From Bacillus subtilis (lineage in GTDB: Bacteria > Pseudomonadota > Alphaproteobacteria > Rhizobiales > Rhizobiaceae), in the NCBI GenBank assembly GCA_021733665.1, contig JAHREI010000002.1, positions 558,001 to 622,000 of the forward strand: a stretch of 64,000 nt of DNA, written 5' to 3'. Positions within the stretch are counted from its first letter, which is position 1; every line of letters starts with the position of its first letter. A model generated the notes under the pieces. The model saw only the letters and a program-made list of their open reading frames with translations. It did not search any database and had not been told where the DNA came from. Positions 56,949 through 63,936 of this stretch are shown one piece after another. Made by a program: the position numbers and the translations under genes.

Positions 56949-57734
56949 TCAGCGACTGCGCTTGCCAACCTCTTCCGCGAAGTATCGGGCGAACCGTTCT
57001 TCTGCCACGCGCTGTATGGTCTCATGGAAATTAATTACGCGGCCATATGAACGCATACGAACAAAGAGCAGCATTGGTTTGATCGAGTTATCCATCGGGT
57101 TTCGCTGCCATACGCCCGGGTGTAAATGTGATCCGCGCTCGGGCACAAAGAAGCGAGCATTTTTGTATCGCGCATTGCGCTTAGTAGATGCCGCCGTACG
57201 CTTGCGATTATAACCAGCAGTGCGCTCAGCAATTTGCAAGTCAGCCAGAATACGCACAATCAGTGCCACGCGAACATTGCCATATTGATCTAAAGGACAA
57301 TCCCTTGCCGGTACGGCATAATAACCTTTGTCCATATGGCCAGCAGAGATGAGCTGTCGTTCAAAGGATTTCAGATTGCGATGCCCGCCAAAGAATTGCG
57401 GTGTCAGAAAGTTTGCCGGTGGCGTTGAATTCTTCGCCCATGACTTACCAGCAATGCTTACTGCAGCTGAAAGATTGGAGCTGCTCGCCTGCTCATACGC
57501 AACACCACGCTTTGCAAATGGTGTCACACGATCAAGTTTGGCTTCCATCTCATCCTGCACAGCCAACCGGCCAACAGCCGCAGTGCGGTTCAAAGCTGCA
57601 ATAGTTGCCTTCGGAATTGTCTCTCGTTCAAACCGATCTAGCTCCTGCTCCCATCCCTTTGTATCAAAGTTCATGAAAACAGACATGCCATCATGAGCAG
57701 ATGGCCCACTTATTGAAGAAGTGACACGCAACAT
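56949..57734 (-). CDS. Minor tail protein Z-like, displaced from the tail module
   Basis: The 261-residue product has MNFDTKGWEQELDRFERETIPKATIAALNRTA (landmark for gpZ-like proteins), FFGGHRNLKSFERQLI and a C-terminal FFVPERGSHLHPGVWQR segment followed by LLFVRMRSYGR. In lambda Z lies between FII and U, where this prophage has nothing; here it precedes the terminase genes. The start is uncertain, since ATGs at codons 17 and 21 are also possible. Confidence 0.75.
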   Translation of the reverse strand: MLRVTSSISGPSAHDGMSVFMNFDTKGWEQELDRFERETIPKATIAALNRTAAVGRLAVQDEMEAKLDRVTPFAKRGVAYEQASSSNLSAAVSIAGKSWAKNSTPPANFLTPQFFGGHRNLKSFERQLISAGHMDKGYYAVPARDCPLDQYGNVRVALIVRILADLQIAERTAGYNRKRTAASTKRNARYKNARFFVPERGSHLHPGVWQRNPMDNSIKPMLLFVRMRSYGRVINFHETIQRVAEERFARYFAEEVGKRSR

Positions 57735-57761
57735 GAGCTTTTTCCAAAGAGCTGTATTGAA

Positions 57762-58436
57762 TTAGTCTTCGTTCAGATCGACAAGATACCTATAAGCTGG
57801 CTCTTTTGCATTGAGTACAATGACCTGTAACGAGCCAGATGATAAGGTCTTATAATCACCAAACTCAATCATACTATTCAAAACTCTGAGATTCCGCTGA
57901 ACCAAGTTCATAAAGCTCTGATGACGATTTGAGACGCCATAGTCATCTTCTTCCGAACTGATACGGAACTTATGCAATTCGCTGTACTGAAAATTATCTT
58001 CTATATATTTTTCGCATTTAGAGTACCAATTCAAATACTCATCATTCTCCACATATTGTGTCGAGATTTTAAGCTGTAGCGCCTTACCTTCTCTATAAAG
58101 TTCACTAAGAGTTTTTACTTTTTCCTCAGAATCCAAAATATCTTGAGCTGTAGTAATAGCGTATTTCAGGTCTTGCCTTTGATATCTGTCCAACAAGACC
58201 GGTGCATGAAATAGATCAAAAATAAAATTAAGAACACCTGCCCCCAAAACAGAAATTATAAGCGCACCTGTAGCTCCGATTTGAGTATTTATATCACCTA
58301 AAAAAGGAAGATAATATAAGGCTGAAAACAGTAAAGTCGTCTGAAAAATAAATCCTATCAATTTCGATTTCCCCTCACGGAGTCGCCGAACCCACAAACG
58401 ACAAGCATATTTAAAAACACGAATATAATATCCCAT
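57762..58436 (-). CDS. Membrane protein of unknown function, two TM segments
   Basis: The 224-residue protein has two N-terminal membrane segments (LIGFIFQTTLLFSALYYLPFL and IGATGALIISVLGAGVLNFIF) and a soluble helical C-terminal domain (EEKVKTLSELYREGKALQLK). The gene is AT-rich compared with the structural genes around it. No family was recognised. Superinfection exclusion is one possibility for a phage membrane protein of this form, but nothing in the sequence proves it. Confidence 0.65.
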   Translation of the reverse strand: MGYYIRVFKYACRLWVRRLREGKSKLIGFIFQTTLLFSALYYLPFLGDINTQIGATGALIISVLGAGVLNFIFDLFHAPVLLDRYQRQDLKYAITTAQDILDSEEKVKTLSELYREGKALQLKISTQYVENDEYLNWYSKCEKYIEDNFQYSELHKFRISSEEDDYGVSNRHQSFMNLVQRNLRVLNSMIEFGDYKTLSSGSLQVIVLNAKEPAYRYLVDLNED

Positions 58437-58703
58437 AGATAAAATATTAAGCGATTCTTTTACTTATGTAAGTCCGAAGAAAATTTAACTGCTTCAAATC
58501 ATCAATTGGAAATCAGTAATATACTTTTATTTTTCTGATAGCTTCACATTGAGTATGCAAACTTATCGAACCAAAATCATAAACAATTAAAAAAGCCTGC
58601 AAGTGGATTCACTACACTCATAAGGTCTGGACACAGGCAATATGTTTGTATTGATAATCTGTCTGGAGATTACAGATTTGATTATGTTTTAGGAGAAGAA
58701 ACA

Positions 58704-59084
58704 ATGCATTTCCAATTGGGTAGCTTAGTGACAGCAGGGTTGTTTTTTGTTACCGCGCCTGTAGCTGCTGAAACATTAACGATCCGCGATATTACTAATC
58801 AGCAAGAGATATCGGAACGTGCCACTGAATTTGAGAACGATCTGCAAAATCTTGGTATCGTTGCAAAGCTGAAATGCGATCTACTCATTGCCGCTAAGGG
58901 TGAAACTAATAACGAAAGCTTTGGTGCGATTTGTGATATGAGTGTTTCAGGCAAAGAGCCTACATCAATAATGTTGTGTAACGATACGATGATCGGCAAG
59001 CTCACCGTCAAGGCTTACGGCTTTAGCAAAAACAAAAACGAGATCGCTACCTTTACTGAGATGAATTGCCAACCAGGTGGCTAA
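58704..59084 (+). CDS. Small secreted cargo protein
   Basis: The 126-residue product has a signal peptide (HFQLGSLVTAGLFFVTAPVAA) and a mature chain of about 105 residues with four Cys (KCDLL, AICDM, MLCND, MNCQ), which may form two disulfides. An AGGAG site precedes the ATG. It is unrelated to the 111-residue cargo proteins by eye. It runs against the late genes and so is probably expressed in the lysogen. Confidence 0.72.
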   Translation: MHFQLGSLVTAGLFFVTAPVAAETLTIRDITNQQEISERATEFENDLQNLGIVAKLKCDLLIAAKGETNNESFGAICDMSVSGKEPTSIMLCNDTMIGKLTVKAYGFSKNKNEIATFTEMNCQPGG

Positions 59085-59188
59085 TGCTCTCCCCGACACC
59101 TTTGGTGCATGGCATTATTCACTGTTGAAATAGCTCAAATTTGTTTGTGTTTCAGTTCTTAGATTTTCGCTCATAGCTTCGCACTGGG

Positions 59189-59294
59189 GGAGAAGCGGTT
59201 GCCGAATTATCGGTCGCTTCTCCGGGATCCGTGGGGAGCTCAATGCGGCTAATGCCGGCTTATACTGCTCACCGTGTCGGAAGCATTATGCTTC
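59189..59294 (-). promoter_or_regulatory. Structured untranslated segment downstream of the NusG-like gene
   Basis: On the minus-strand transcript this non-coding stretch folds into GAAGC-ATAAT-GCTTC (59280-59294) and a strong GGAGAAGCG/CGCTTCTCC stem (59189-59197 with 59215-59223) containing a smaller CCGA/TCGG hairpin. No T run follows either. The location between the NusG paralogue and the late genes makes it a candidate recruitment or antitermination site. Confidence 0.4.
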
Positions 59295-59324
59295 ACAGTC
59301 CACAGGTCGTCCCTGTTCATAGGG

Positions 59325-59975
59325 CTATGCCGATTTGATTAAATTGGCAAGAGGCACTTCTATTGTCCGCTGCTGTCCAAATATGAAGGCAAGAACACGC
59401 GCTGCTCGTGTCCCTACATAGCCTTCTATCACCCCATCAAAAACACCTGCCGAGCCAACAGGAAACGATACACGCTCGCCGTTTTTGTATCGCGGAAAAT
59501 TCTTTAAATCATTAAATGAACCAACATCTGTCAAACATCTGAGATCATTTATATATTTATCACTAACAACAATTGCTCCATGCTGTCCAAAAATGAGAGA
59601 AATCGCCCCATCAACACGTGATAATCCCACCCAACTTTCAACACATGGGACTACTCTGACAAACACGTAGCCATTGAAAATTGGTACCTGAACGACCTTC
59701 TTTTTCATTGTGTATTTGACTGAACGCGCCTCGGATTTCATAGGCAACCAGGTCTCAATGCCAAAGTTACTCACCGATTGACTAACAGCTTTCTCTTGTT
59801 TGTTCGCAGTTTTGAGAACGAACCACTGTTTTTCTGACTGCTCATTACCGGCGGCAATAGCCAAAAACTTCTCCTGCATCCGCATTTTGATACGATCCGG
59901 ATCGCGTTCATCCAGCTGTCGTGCTGTTTCCAAGATACGCGCTTCCTCAAATGATCTGCTATTTGGCATCATCAT
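59325..59975 (-). CDS. Phage NusG-family protein (NGN + KOW), candidate antiterminator
   Basis: The 216-residue product has a roughly 45-residue N-terminal extension, then an NGN domain (KQWFVLKTANKQEKAVSQSVSNFGIETWLPM; VPIFNGYVFVRVVPC; ISLIFGQHGAIVVSD) and a C-terminal KOW domain (KNGERVSFPVGSAGVFDGVIEGYVGTRAARVLAFIFGQQRTIEVPL). The plan is that of RfaH/LoaP-like NusG specialists, which bind RNA polymerase and suppress termination. It overlaps the replication gene by 4 bases and is the last early gene before the late region, where N or Q act in other phages. Confidence 0.87.
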   Translation of the reverse strand: MMMPNSRSFEEARILETARQLDERDPDRIKMRMQEKFLAIAAGNEQSEKQWFVLKTANKQEKAVSQSVSNFGIETWLPMKSEARSVKYTMKKKVVQVPIFNGYVFVRVVPCVESWVGLSRVDGAISLIFGQHGAIVVSDKYINDLRCLTDVGSFNDLKNFPRYKNGERVSFPVGSAGVFDGVIEGYVGTRAARVLAFIFGQQRTIEVPLANLIKSA

Positions 59976-61222
59976 TTTTCAATTCCTCGTAACAGAGCCT
60001 GTAATTCTTCCAATGCATCCGGACCGCCACGTGGACAGTACACCACCTGCATGCGATCAAATTCAGCAGACCAAGGCCATGCCCGCTGCTTGAATTCATC
60101 TTTCCATCTCTTCAACATCGCCGTGCCTTGAGGCACAGCTTCCATATGTTCTGCAACAGAATGCCAAATTTGGGGGAATACAGCGCCACTACGCTGCTGC
60201 TGGATTTCCCGAAATTTGCTTAACGCAGGCCAAGCCTTCGCCATCATTACGCGTGGTAAAAACTGGTTCTGGGCCAACTCAGCATCAGCAGGGCCATCCA
60301 GCAAATATGCAAACATTCGCGCCATACCTACTGGTCCATACCCAGCAGCCCAACCATCAGGTTTGCTGCCATCAAAACGAGCCTCTTGCGCTTTCGTCGC
60401 CCGCTCTTTCGCTGTTTCATAACGCGATAAAATTTCTGGACTTAGTGCATTCCATAAACGATCACGGAAGAACACTCCCGCCGGATGAGGCTTAACTTTA
60501 CGCTCAACCGCATCCTGCAGATAAGCGTCACGCCAACGCTCAGCTGCTGCACGTTCTGCGGGTGTAAGTCCTGTAAAATGGCCTTTGATCCAGTTCAGAG
60601 TAGTCTTATGATCCCACTTCGGCCAAATACCAGTGTCGTAGCCTACCCCGTTCAAAAACCGAATAACGCGTTTTTCAAATGCAGCGGTGTTTGGATCATC
60701 CTCAGGCGATACGAATTCCTGCGGTTCGCTTTCTTCTGAGTTTTCTCGCGTGCGTTTTTTTTCTATTCTATTTTCAGTATTTTCTAGATTATCAGTACTT
60801 ACTAGTGCCTGATTTACCGTCGACGGTGTTTCCGTTGACGGTTTTGCCGTCGACGGCATTTCAGTCTGCGGTACAAATGCAACACTTTCGGCATGCGTCT
60901 GTAATGTAATAGGATTATTCAACGGCTCATCATAAATTACCAATGACATACCGCCAAAACGCCCGGCATCGCGTGCCTGTTCCTTTTCCGCATAGCCAGC
61001 ATCAACCAACTCAGCGATCATTTTACGCGCCTTGTCACGTCCGCAACCACCCTTGTTTGCGATGTCTTTCTGCACGACTGTCCAGTTGTCAGGCTTCGAT
61101 AAAAGATAACCGAGTAGCCAACGTGCCTCCATGCTCAAGCGCATATCCTCAAACACATGGTTTGGAATTGCCGCATATCTTGCATTGCGCACTCCGCGGC
61201 GAATAGTTGCTTCTTGGCTCAT
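59972..61222 (-). CDS. Phage replication initiator-like protein (HTH)
   Basis: The 416-residue product has an N-terminal winged HTH (residues about 15-100: MRLSMEARWLLGYLLSKPDNWTVVQKDIANKGGCGRDKARKMIAEL as landmark) of the lambda-O-like/helix-turn-helix replication type. A repeat of three PST-x-x units (about 122-136) follows, then a helical C-terminal domain (TAFEKRVIRFLNGVGYDTG onward). The coding DNA for the PST repeats carries iterons, as O does in lambda. It would recognise the origin and recruit host replication proteins. It is coupled by 4-base overlaps on both sides. Confidence 0.8.
   Translation of the reverse strand: MSQEATIRRGVRNARYAAIPNHVFEDMRLSMEARWLLGYLLSKPDNWTVVQKDIANKGGCGRDKARKMIAELVDAGYAEKEQARDAGRFGGMSLVIYDEPLNNPITLQTHAESVAFVPQTEMPSTAKPSTETPSTVNQALVSTDNLENTENRIEKKRTRENSEESEPQEFVSPEDDPNTAAFEKRVIRFLNGVGYDTGIWPKWDHKTTLNWIKGHFTGLTPAERAAAERWRDAYLQDAVERKVKPHPAGVFFRDRLWNALSPEILSRYETAKERATKAQEARFDGSKPDGWAAGYGPVGMARMFAYLLDGPADAELAQNQFLPRVMMAKAWPALSKFREIQQQRSGAVFPQIWHSVAEHMEAVPQGTAMLKRWKDEFKQRAWPWSAEFDRMQVVYCPRGGPDALEELQALLRGIEK
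60818..60872 (-). repeat. Iteron array inside the replication gene, candidate phage origin
   Basis: CCGTCGACGG (60818-60827), CCGTTGACGG (60833-60842), CCGTCGACGG (60848-60857) and a degenerate CAGTCTGCGG (60863-60872) recur at an exact period of 15 bases, partly palindromic. An AT-rich tract (60758-60806) adjoins, suited to strand opening. This matches the lambda ori design of iterons inside O. Confidence 0.7.
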
Positions 61223-61617
61223 TGTGCAGCCCTCCGCAATTCACGTAAATTTCGCCCCATCGTCGCCCGTTTACGCCGGTAGACCTTGACCCCATACAAA
61301 ACTGTTGTGTGATCACGATTGCCCATGCGTCGCCCGATCTGGGAGGATGAAAGTTCAGTCACGCGCCAAGCCCAATAGTAAATAGCCTGCCGCGCCATAG
61401 ACACTTCACTATCTCGGCGTGGGGAGCGCACTTCTGTCAGGCTGACATTGAACACACGGCAAAGCCGGTGCGCGATCTTATCAAGACGCGGCCGGTAGCC
61501 CTTATCGCCAGGCATTTGTGCAATCAGAGCCGCATCATTGACAACGGATGCGATAAACCGCTCGAATTTAACGGCTGTCGCATTACGCATCGCAATAACT
61601 GCAGGATCAAAACTCAT
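61219..61617 (-). CDS. Free-standing DnaA domain IV-like DNA-binding protein
   Basis: The 132-residue product contains [50 protein letters not shown], in sections matching DnaA domain IV, including the DnaA signature [11 protein letters not shown] with the Asp-His-Thr that reads DnaA boxes. No AAA+ ATPase domain precedes it. It lies directly before the replication gene, coupled by a 4-base overlap. It may bind DnaA-box-like sequences at the phage or host origin. Confidence 0.88.
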   Translation of the reverse strand: MSFDPAVIAMRNATAVKFERFIASVVNDAALIAQMPGDKGYRPRLDKIAHRLCRVFNVSLTEVRSPRRDSEVSMARQAIYYWAWRVTELSSSQIGRRMGNRDHTTVLYGVKVYRRKRATMGRNLRELRRAAQ

Positions 61618-61895
61618 AGCAGCCCCCGAAATAAGGGCATACCAAGTGCGTCAGCATAGAGCTGCACCATGGCCTCCTCTTCCTGCCGCTCATGATCGTC
61701 TTTTTTCCGTAGTCGGATGATCGTGCGCACCGCTTTTGTGTCGAAGCCGGAGCCTTTCAGCTCAGCAAAAACCTCTTTGATATCATCGCCAATTGTTTTC
61801 TTTTCTTCCTCAAGGCGCTCAATTCGCTCGATAAAAGCGCGAAGTTGCCCTACTGCGATGCTCTGCGCGCTATCGTTGGTAATATCGTCGCTCAT
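61614..61895 (-). CDS. GapR-family (DUF2312) nucleoid protein, phage copy
   Basis: The 93-residue product has the complete GapR pattern: [49 protein letters not shown] and [15 protein letters not shown]. GapR of alphaproteobacteria is a tetrameric clamp that binds overtwisted DNA and aids topoisomerases during replication. The phage copy probably assists phage DNA replication or competes with the host protein. It is in the early operon, overlapping both neighbours by 4 bases. Confidence 0.92.
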   Translation of the reverse strand: MSDDITNDSAQSIAVGQLRAFIERIERLEEEKKTIGDDIKEVFAELKGSGFDTKAVRTIIRLRKKDDHERQEEEAMVQLYADALGMPLFRGLL

Positions 61896-62380
61896 ACGTC
61901 ACCGCCTTTAGAGGTTGCGCCATCAATCTTGTGTTGGAATGCCCGCAGCATTTGCACGGCCTCCTCAATTTCAATGTCAATTTGCTGCTTTTCTCGGGGC
62001 GTAATCGCGCCGTCCGAAATTGCCTGCGCATATTCCTGCATCACATCAGATACAGACTTACTCAAACGGGACATGTCACCGATATCGGGCAAGGTACTGC
62101 CAAAATTCTGATTACCAAGCGACACCAACTTAAAACCAAGCTGCGCGGCCATAATGGACACAATGCCGTTCGAGCGCGTGTCGAGCATCAAATCCATAGC
62201 CACATCAATCGGCATATGATTGATCGCCTCATCAGGTGCGCCATAACGAGATAGCGCAGAGGCATTAACCCGCGTCACTTTTTCAAAAGCAGAAACGCCA
62301 CCGGCCATTGGCAGCAAACGGCGCACCGCTGCTTTCAGCGCCTGCCTGTCATGCTCAGTTGTGGGGCGAATTTTCACCAT
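61892..62380 (-). CDS. CII-like phage regulatory protein
   Basis: The 162-residue product has a N-terminal HTH-like domain ([33 protein letters not shown]) and the [17 protein letters not shown] segment seen in phage regulators annotated as CII/CP76 family, followed by a helical C-terminal part rich in Glu/Gln. Location directly after the Cro-position gene on the early transcript supports a lysis-lysogeny role. The biochemical role of this family is little known. Confidence 0.78.
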   Translation of the reverse strand: MVKIRPTTEHDRQALKAAVRRLLPMAGGVSAFEKVTRVNASALSRYGAPDEAINHMPIDVAMDLMLDTRSNGIVSIMAAQLGFKLVSLGNQNFGSTLPDIGDMSRLSKSVSDVMQEYAQAISDGAITPREKQQIDIEIEEAVQMLRAFQHKIDGATSKGGDV

Positions 62381-62547
62381 GCAATAACCTCATAAAAAAG
62401 ACCCGTCTTCGCGCTTACAAGGGCGAAAGCACGAAGACAGGCCAGCATCTGCCGTGGGAGGAACCGACAGAGATCAGGGAAAAAATGAGTGAGTGATTTT
62501 CGGTGACAGCCGCACTGCGGTCGTGCTTGGTGAGGAAGCACACTCAT
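62374..62547 (-). CDS. Possible 57-residue ORF between Cro-like and CII-like genes
   Basis: This frame starts at an ATGA overlap with the Cro-position stop and ends 7 bases inside the CII-like gene. It encodes MSVLPHQARPQCGCHRKSL and ends [13 protein letters not shown]. It is Cys/Arg/Phe-rich and spans the hairpin terminator, so it may be fortuitous or a leader-type peptide whose translation affects termination. Confidence 0.35.
   Translation of the reverse strand: MSVLPHQARPQCGCHRKSLTHFFPDLCRFLPRQMLACLRAFALVSAKTGLFYEVIAW
62392..62438 (-). terminator. tR1-like hairpin terminator between Cro-like and CII-like genes
   Basis: On the minus strand GTCTTCGTGCTT (62438-62427) pairs with AAGCGCGAAGAC (62416-62405) with one mismatch or wobble. 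After GGGTC six T follow. It would terminate early transcription unless antiterminated. Confidence 0.65.
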
Positions 62548-62789
62548 TGCACCACCTCATCAACAGAAGGACGATCAATGCCCTCAGGCCAGACTGTATG
62601 TTCAGGCCAATTCAGGGAGAACCAACGAATACCTAACTCAAATCGGTCAGTGGTGATCCCTGCCCCTGCTTCCAAACGAGCAATGACTTTACCATCACCA
62701 AAAACGAGCGTCGAAACTCGCGAAACACTTAAAGATTTCGCGCAAGCATATCGTTTTGAAATTTCTATAAGAGCTGTTTTCAACATCAT
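62544..62789 (-). CDS. Cro-position regulatory protein
   Basis: The 81-residue product begins MMLKTALIEISKRYACAKSLSVSRVSTLVFGDGKVIARLEAG, in parts a helix-turn-helix-like segment (LSVSRVSTLVFGD), and ends IRWFSLNWPEHTVWPEGIDRPS. This type occurs next to repressors in rhizobial phages. It diverges from the repressor gene with operators between, so a Cro-like role is inferred. Two adjacent ATGs are possible and the leader is very short. Confidence 0.72.
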   Translation of the reverse strand: MMLKTALIEISKRYACAKSLSVSRVSTLVFGDGKVIARLEAGAGITTDRFELGIRWFSLNWPEHTVWPEGIDRPSVDEVVQ

Positions 62790-62801
62790 GAAAACATCAA
62801 T

Positions 62802-62840
62802 GCGATAAATTTACCGCGCAGTCAACGGTATTTATATCGC
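62802..62840. promoter_or_regulatory. Left operator pair of the phage switch
   Basis: Two copies of one near-palindrome occur: GCGATAAATTTACCGC (62802-62817, inverted) and ACGGTATTTATATCGC (62825-62840). They match the right-side copies GCGGTATATTTATCGC at 63580 and 63609. They overlap promoter elements for the repressor gene and a TTGACT (minus strand, 62825-62820) for the Cro-position gene. Confidence 0.75.
62810..62838 (+). promoter_or_regulatory. Probable repressor promoter (PRM-like)
   Basis: TTTACC (62810-62815) and TATATC (62833-62838) are separated by 17 bases, in the right place for the repressor gene. Both hexamers lie within or beside the two operator copies, so autoregulation is likely. 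Confidence 0.55.
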
Positions 62841-62856
62841 TAAGAAAGAGATCAAA

Positions 62857-63504
62857 ATGCGGTTAAGATACCTCATTATGACAAATGATATTAAAGAACG
62901 CATCCGTCAAAGACTTGAAAAGCTAAACCTTTCAATGCGCAGCGCCTCCTTAGAGGCGGGGCTAAGCGATGCCTTTATCCGCAACATTGTGACTGGAAAA
63001 TCCGCATCACCACGCGGTGTCAATCTAACCAAACTTGCCCAGGTTCTTCGGACTACAGAAGCATGGCTACAGGATGGAGAAGGCCTACCCGATGCACCAA
63101 TTGGCTTCAGGCCAGCCACAACAACCTATATCCCATTAATATCATGGGTCAGTGCAGGTGAACTTAGCCATCAAGACAGTATTGAGGACTTTAGTTTCTA
63201 CCCCACCGTATCAGCATCCGACCTCCCAGAAGGCGACTGGATAGCTTTACGTGTTGACGGCCCATCAATGAATAAAATCTCACCGCCCGACTCAATCATT
63301 TTAGTCAATCGAGCAGATAAAAGACTTGTCACCAATGGCTGCTATGTCATCGCGGACGAAACCGGACAAGCAACATACAAACGCTATCGGCCGAATGATA
63401 ATCCACCATTTCAGCCAGCATCATACAAAGATATCCCAGCCCCAACGCTGGAAGGAGCAATCACTATCATTGGTCGCGTAAAGCGATCCATCATTGATAT
63501 GTGA
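62857..63504 (+). CDS. CI/LexA-type phage repressor with S24 peptidase domain
   Basis: The 215-residue product has an N-terminal HTH (RIRQRLEKLNLSMRSASLEAGLSDAFIRNIVTG) and a C-terminal S24 domain. The cleavage-region Ala-Gly is in WVSAGELS, the catalytic Ser is in RVDGPSMNKI, and the Lys is in ATYKRYR. DNA damage should therefore trigger RecA-assisted self-cleavage and induction. I keep the ATG at 62857 with a weak AAGAAAGAG before it; an ATG at 62878 (MTNDIKERI) is a realistic alternative. Confidence 0.93.
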   Translation: MRLRYLIMTNDIKERIRQRLEKLNLSMRSASLEAGLSDAFIRNIVTGKSASPRGVNLTKLAQVLRTTEAWLQDGEGLPDAPIGFRPATTTYIPLISWVSAGELSHQDSIEDFSFYPTVSASDLPEGDWIALRVDGPSMNKISPPDSIILVNRADKRLVTNGCYVIADETGQATYKRYRPNDNPPFQPASYKDIPAPTLEGAITIIGRVKRSIIDM

Positions 63505-63579
63505 ACCCTAACACCAAGCAGCAACACAATAAACGGCACGATTTGATTCTCACCGATCAAATAACAACACAACACGCAT

Positions 63580-63624
63580 GCGGTATATTTATCGCGCAAG
63601 GTATTGACGCGGTATATTTATCGC
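63580..63624. promoter_or_regulatory. Right operator pair of the phage switch
   Basis: The identical 16-mer GCGGTATATTTATCGC occurs twice (63580-63595 and 63609-63624), 29 bases apart. It is the consensus of the left operators. Repressor bound here would block the rightward promoter. Confidence 0.82.
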
Positions 63625-63632
63625 ATTATCAA
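63604..63632 (+). promoter_or_regulatory. Rightward early promoter overlapped by an operator
   Basis: TTGACG (63604-63609) and TATCAA (63627-63632) are 17 bases apart, and the second 16-mer operator occupies the spacer. It drives the genes from 63704 rightward. Confidence 0.72.
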
Positions 63633-63703
63633 TTAAGCCATACCGCACGGTGAATGGCTTAATTGACGCCTTTCACCTCCACTAAACAATCGGAGGTGCA
63701 TTT

Positions 63704-63922
63704 ATGATTATTTATGAAACACACCCTACACCAACACCTACAGACGGTGAGCTGAGCATTGTCTCCCACATGGCAGCGACTATGCAAGATATGGATGCTG
63801 CAGGCGACCCGGTAACGCCTGACAATCTTAGACTGCGCGGCTACTCATCCGAAGATATCACCCGCTACGGGCTCAAAGCCGCCCATCTCGCACGTTCTCT
63901 CTCTGTCAAAAATGTCAACTAA
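63704..63922 (+). CDS. Small early phage protein
   Basis: The 72-residue product (MIIYETHPTPTPTDGELSIV) follows a GGAGGTGCATTT ribosome site. It has no recognised domain; the helical C-terminus (EDITRYGLKAAHLARSLS) is the only notable part. It is the first gene of the rightward early transcript, 14 bases before the next gene. Confidence 0.75.
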   Translation: MIIYETHPTPTPTDGELSIVSHMAATMQDMDAAGDPVTPDNLRLRGYSSEDITRYGLKAAHLARSLSVKNVN

Positions 63923-63936
63923 AGGAGGGAGTAAAC

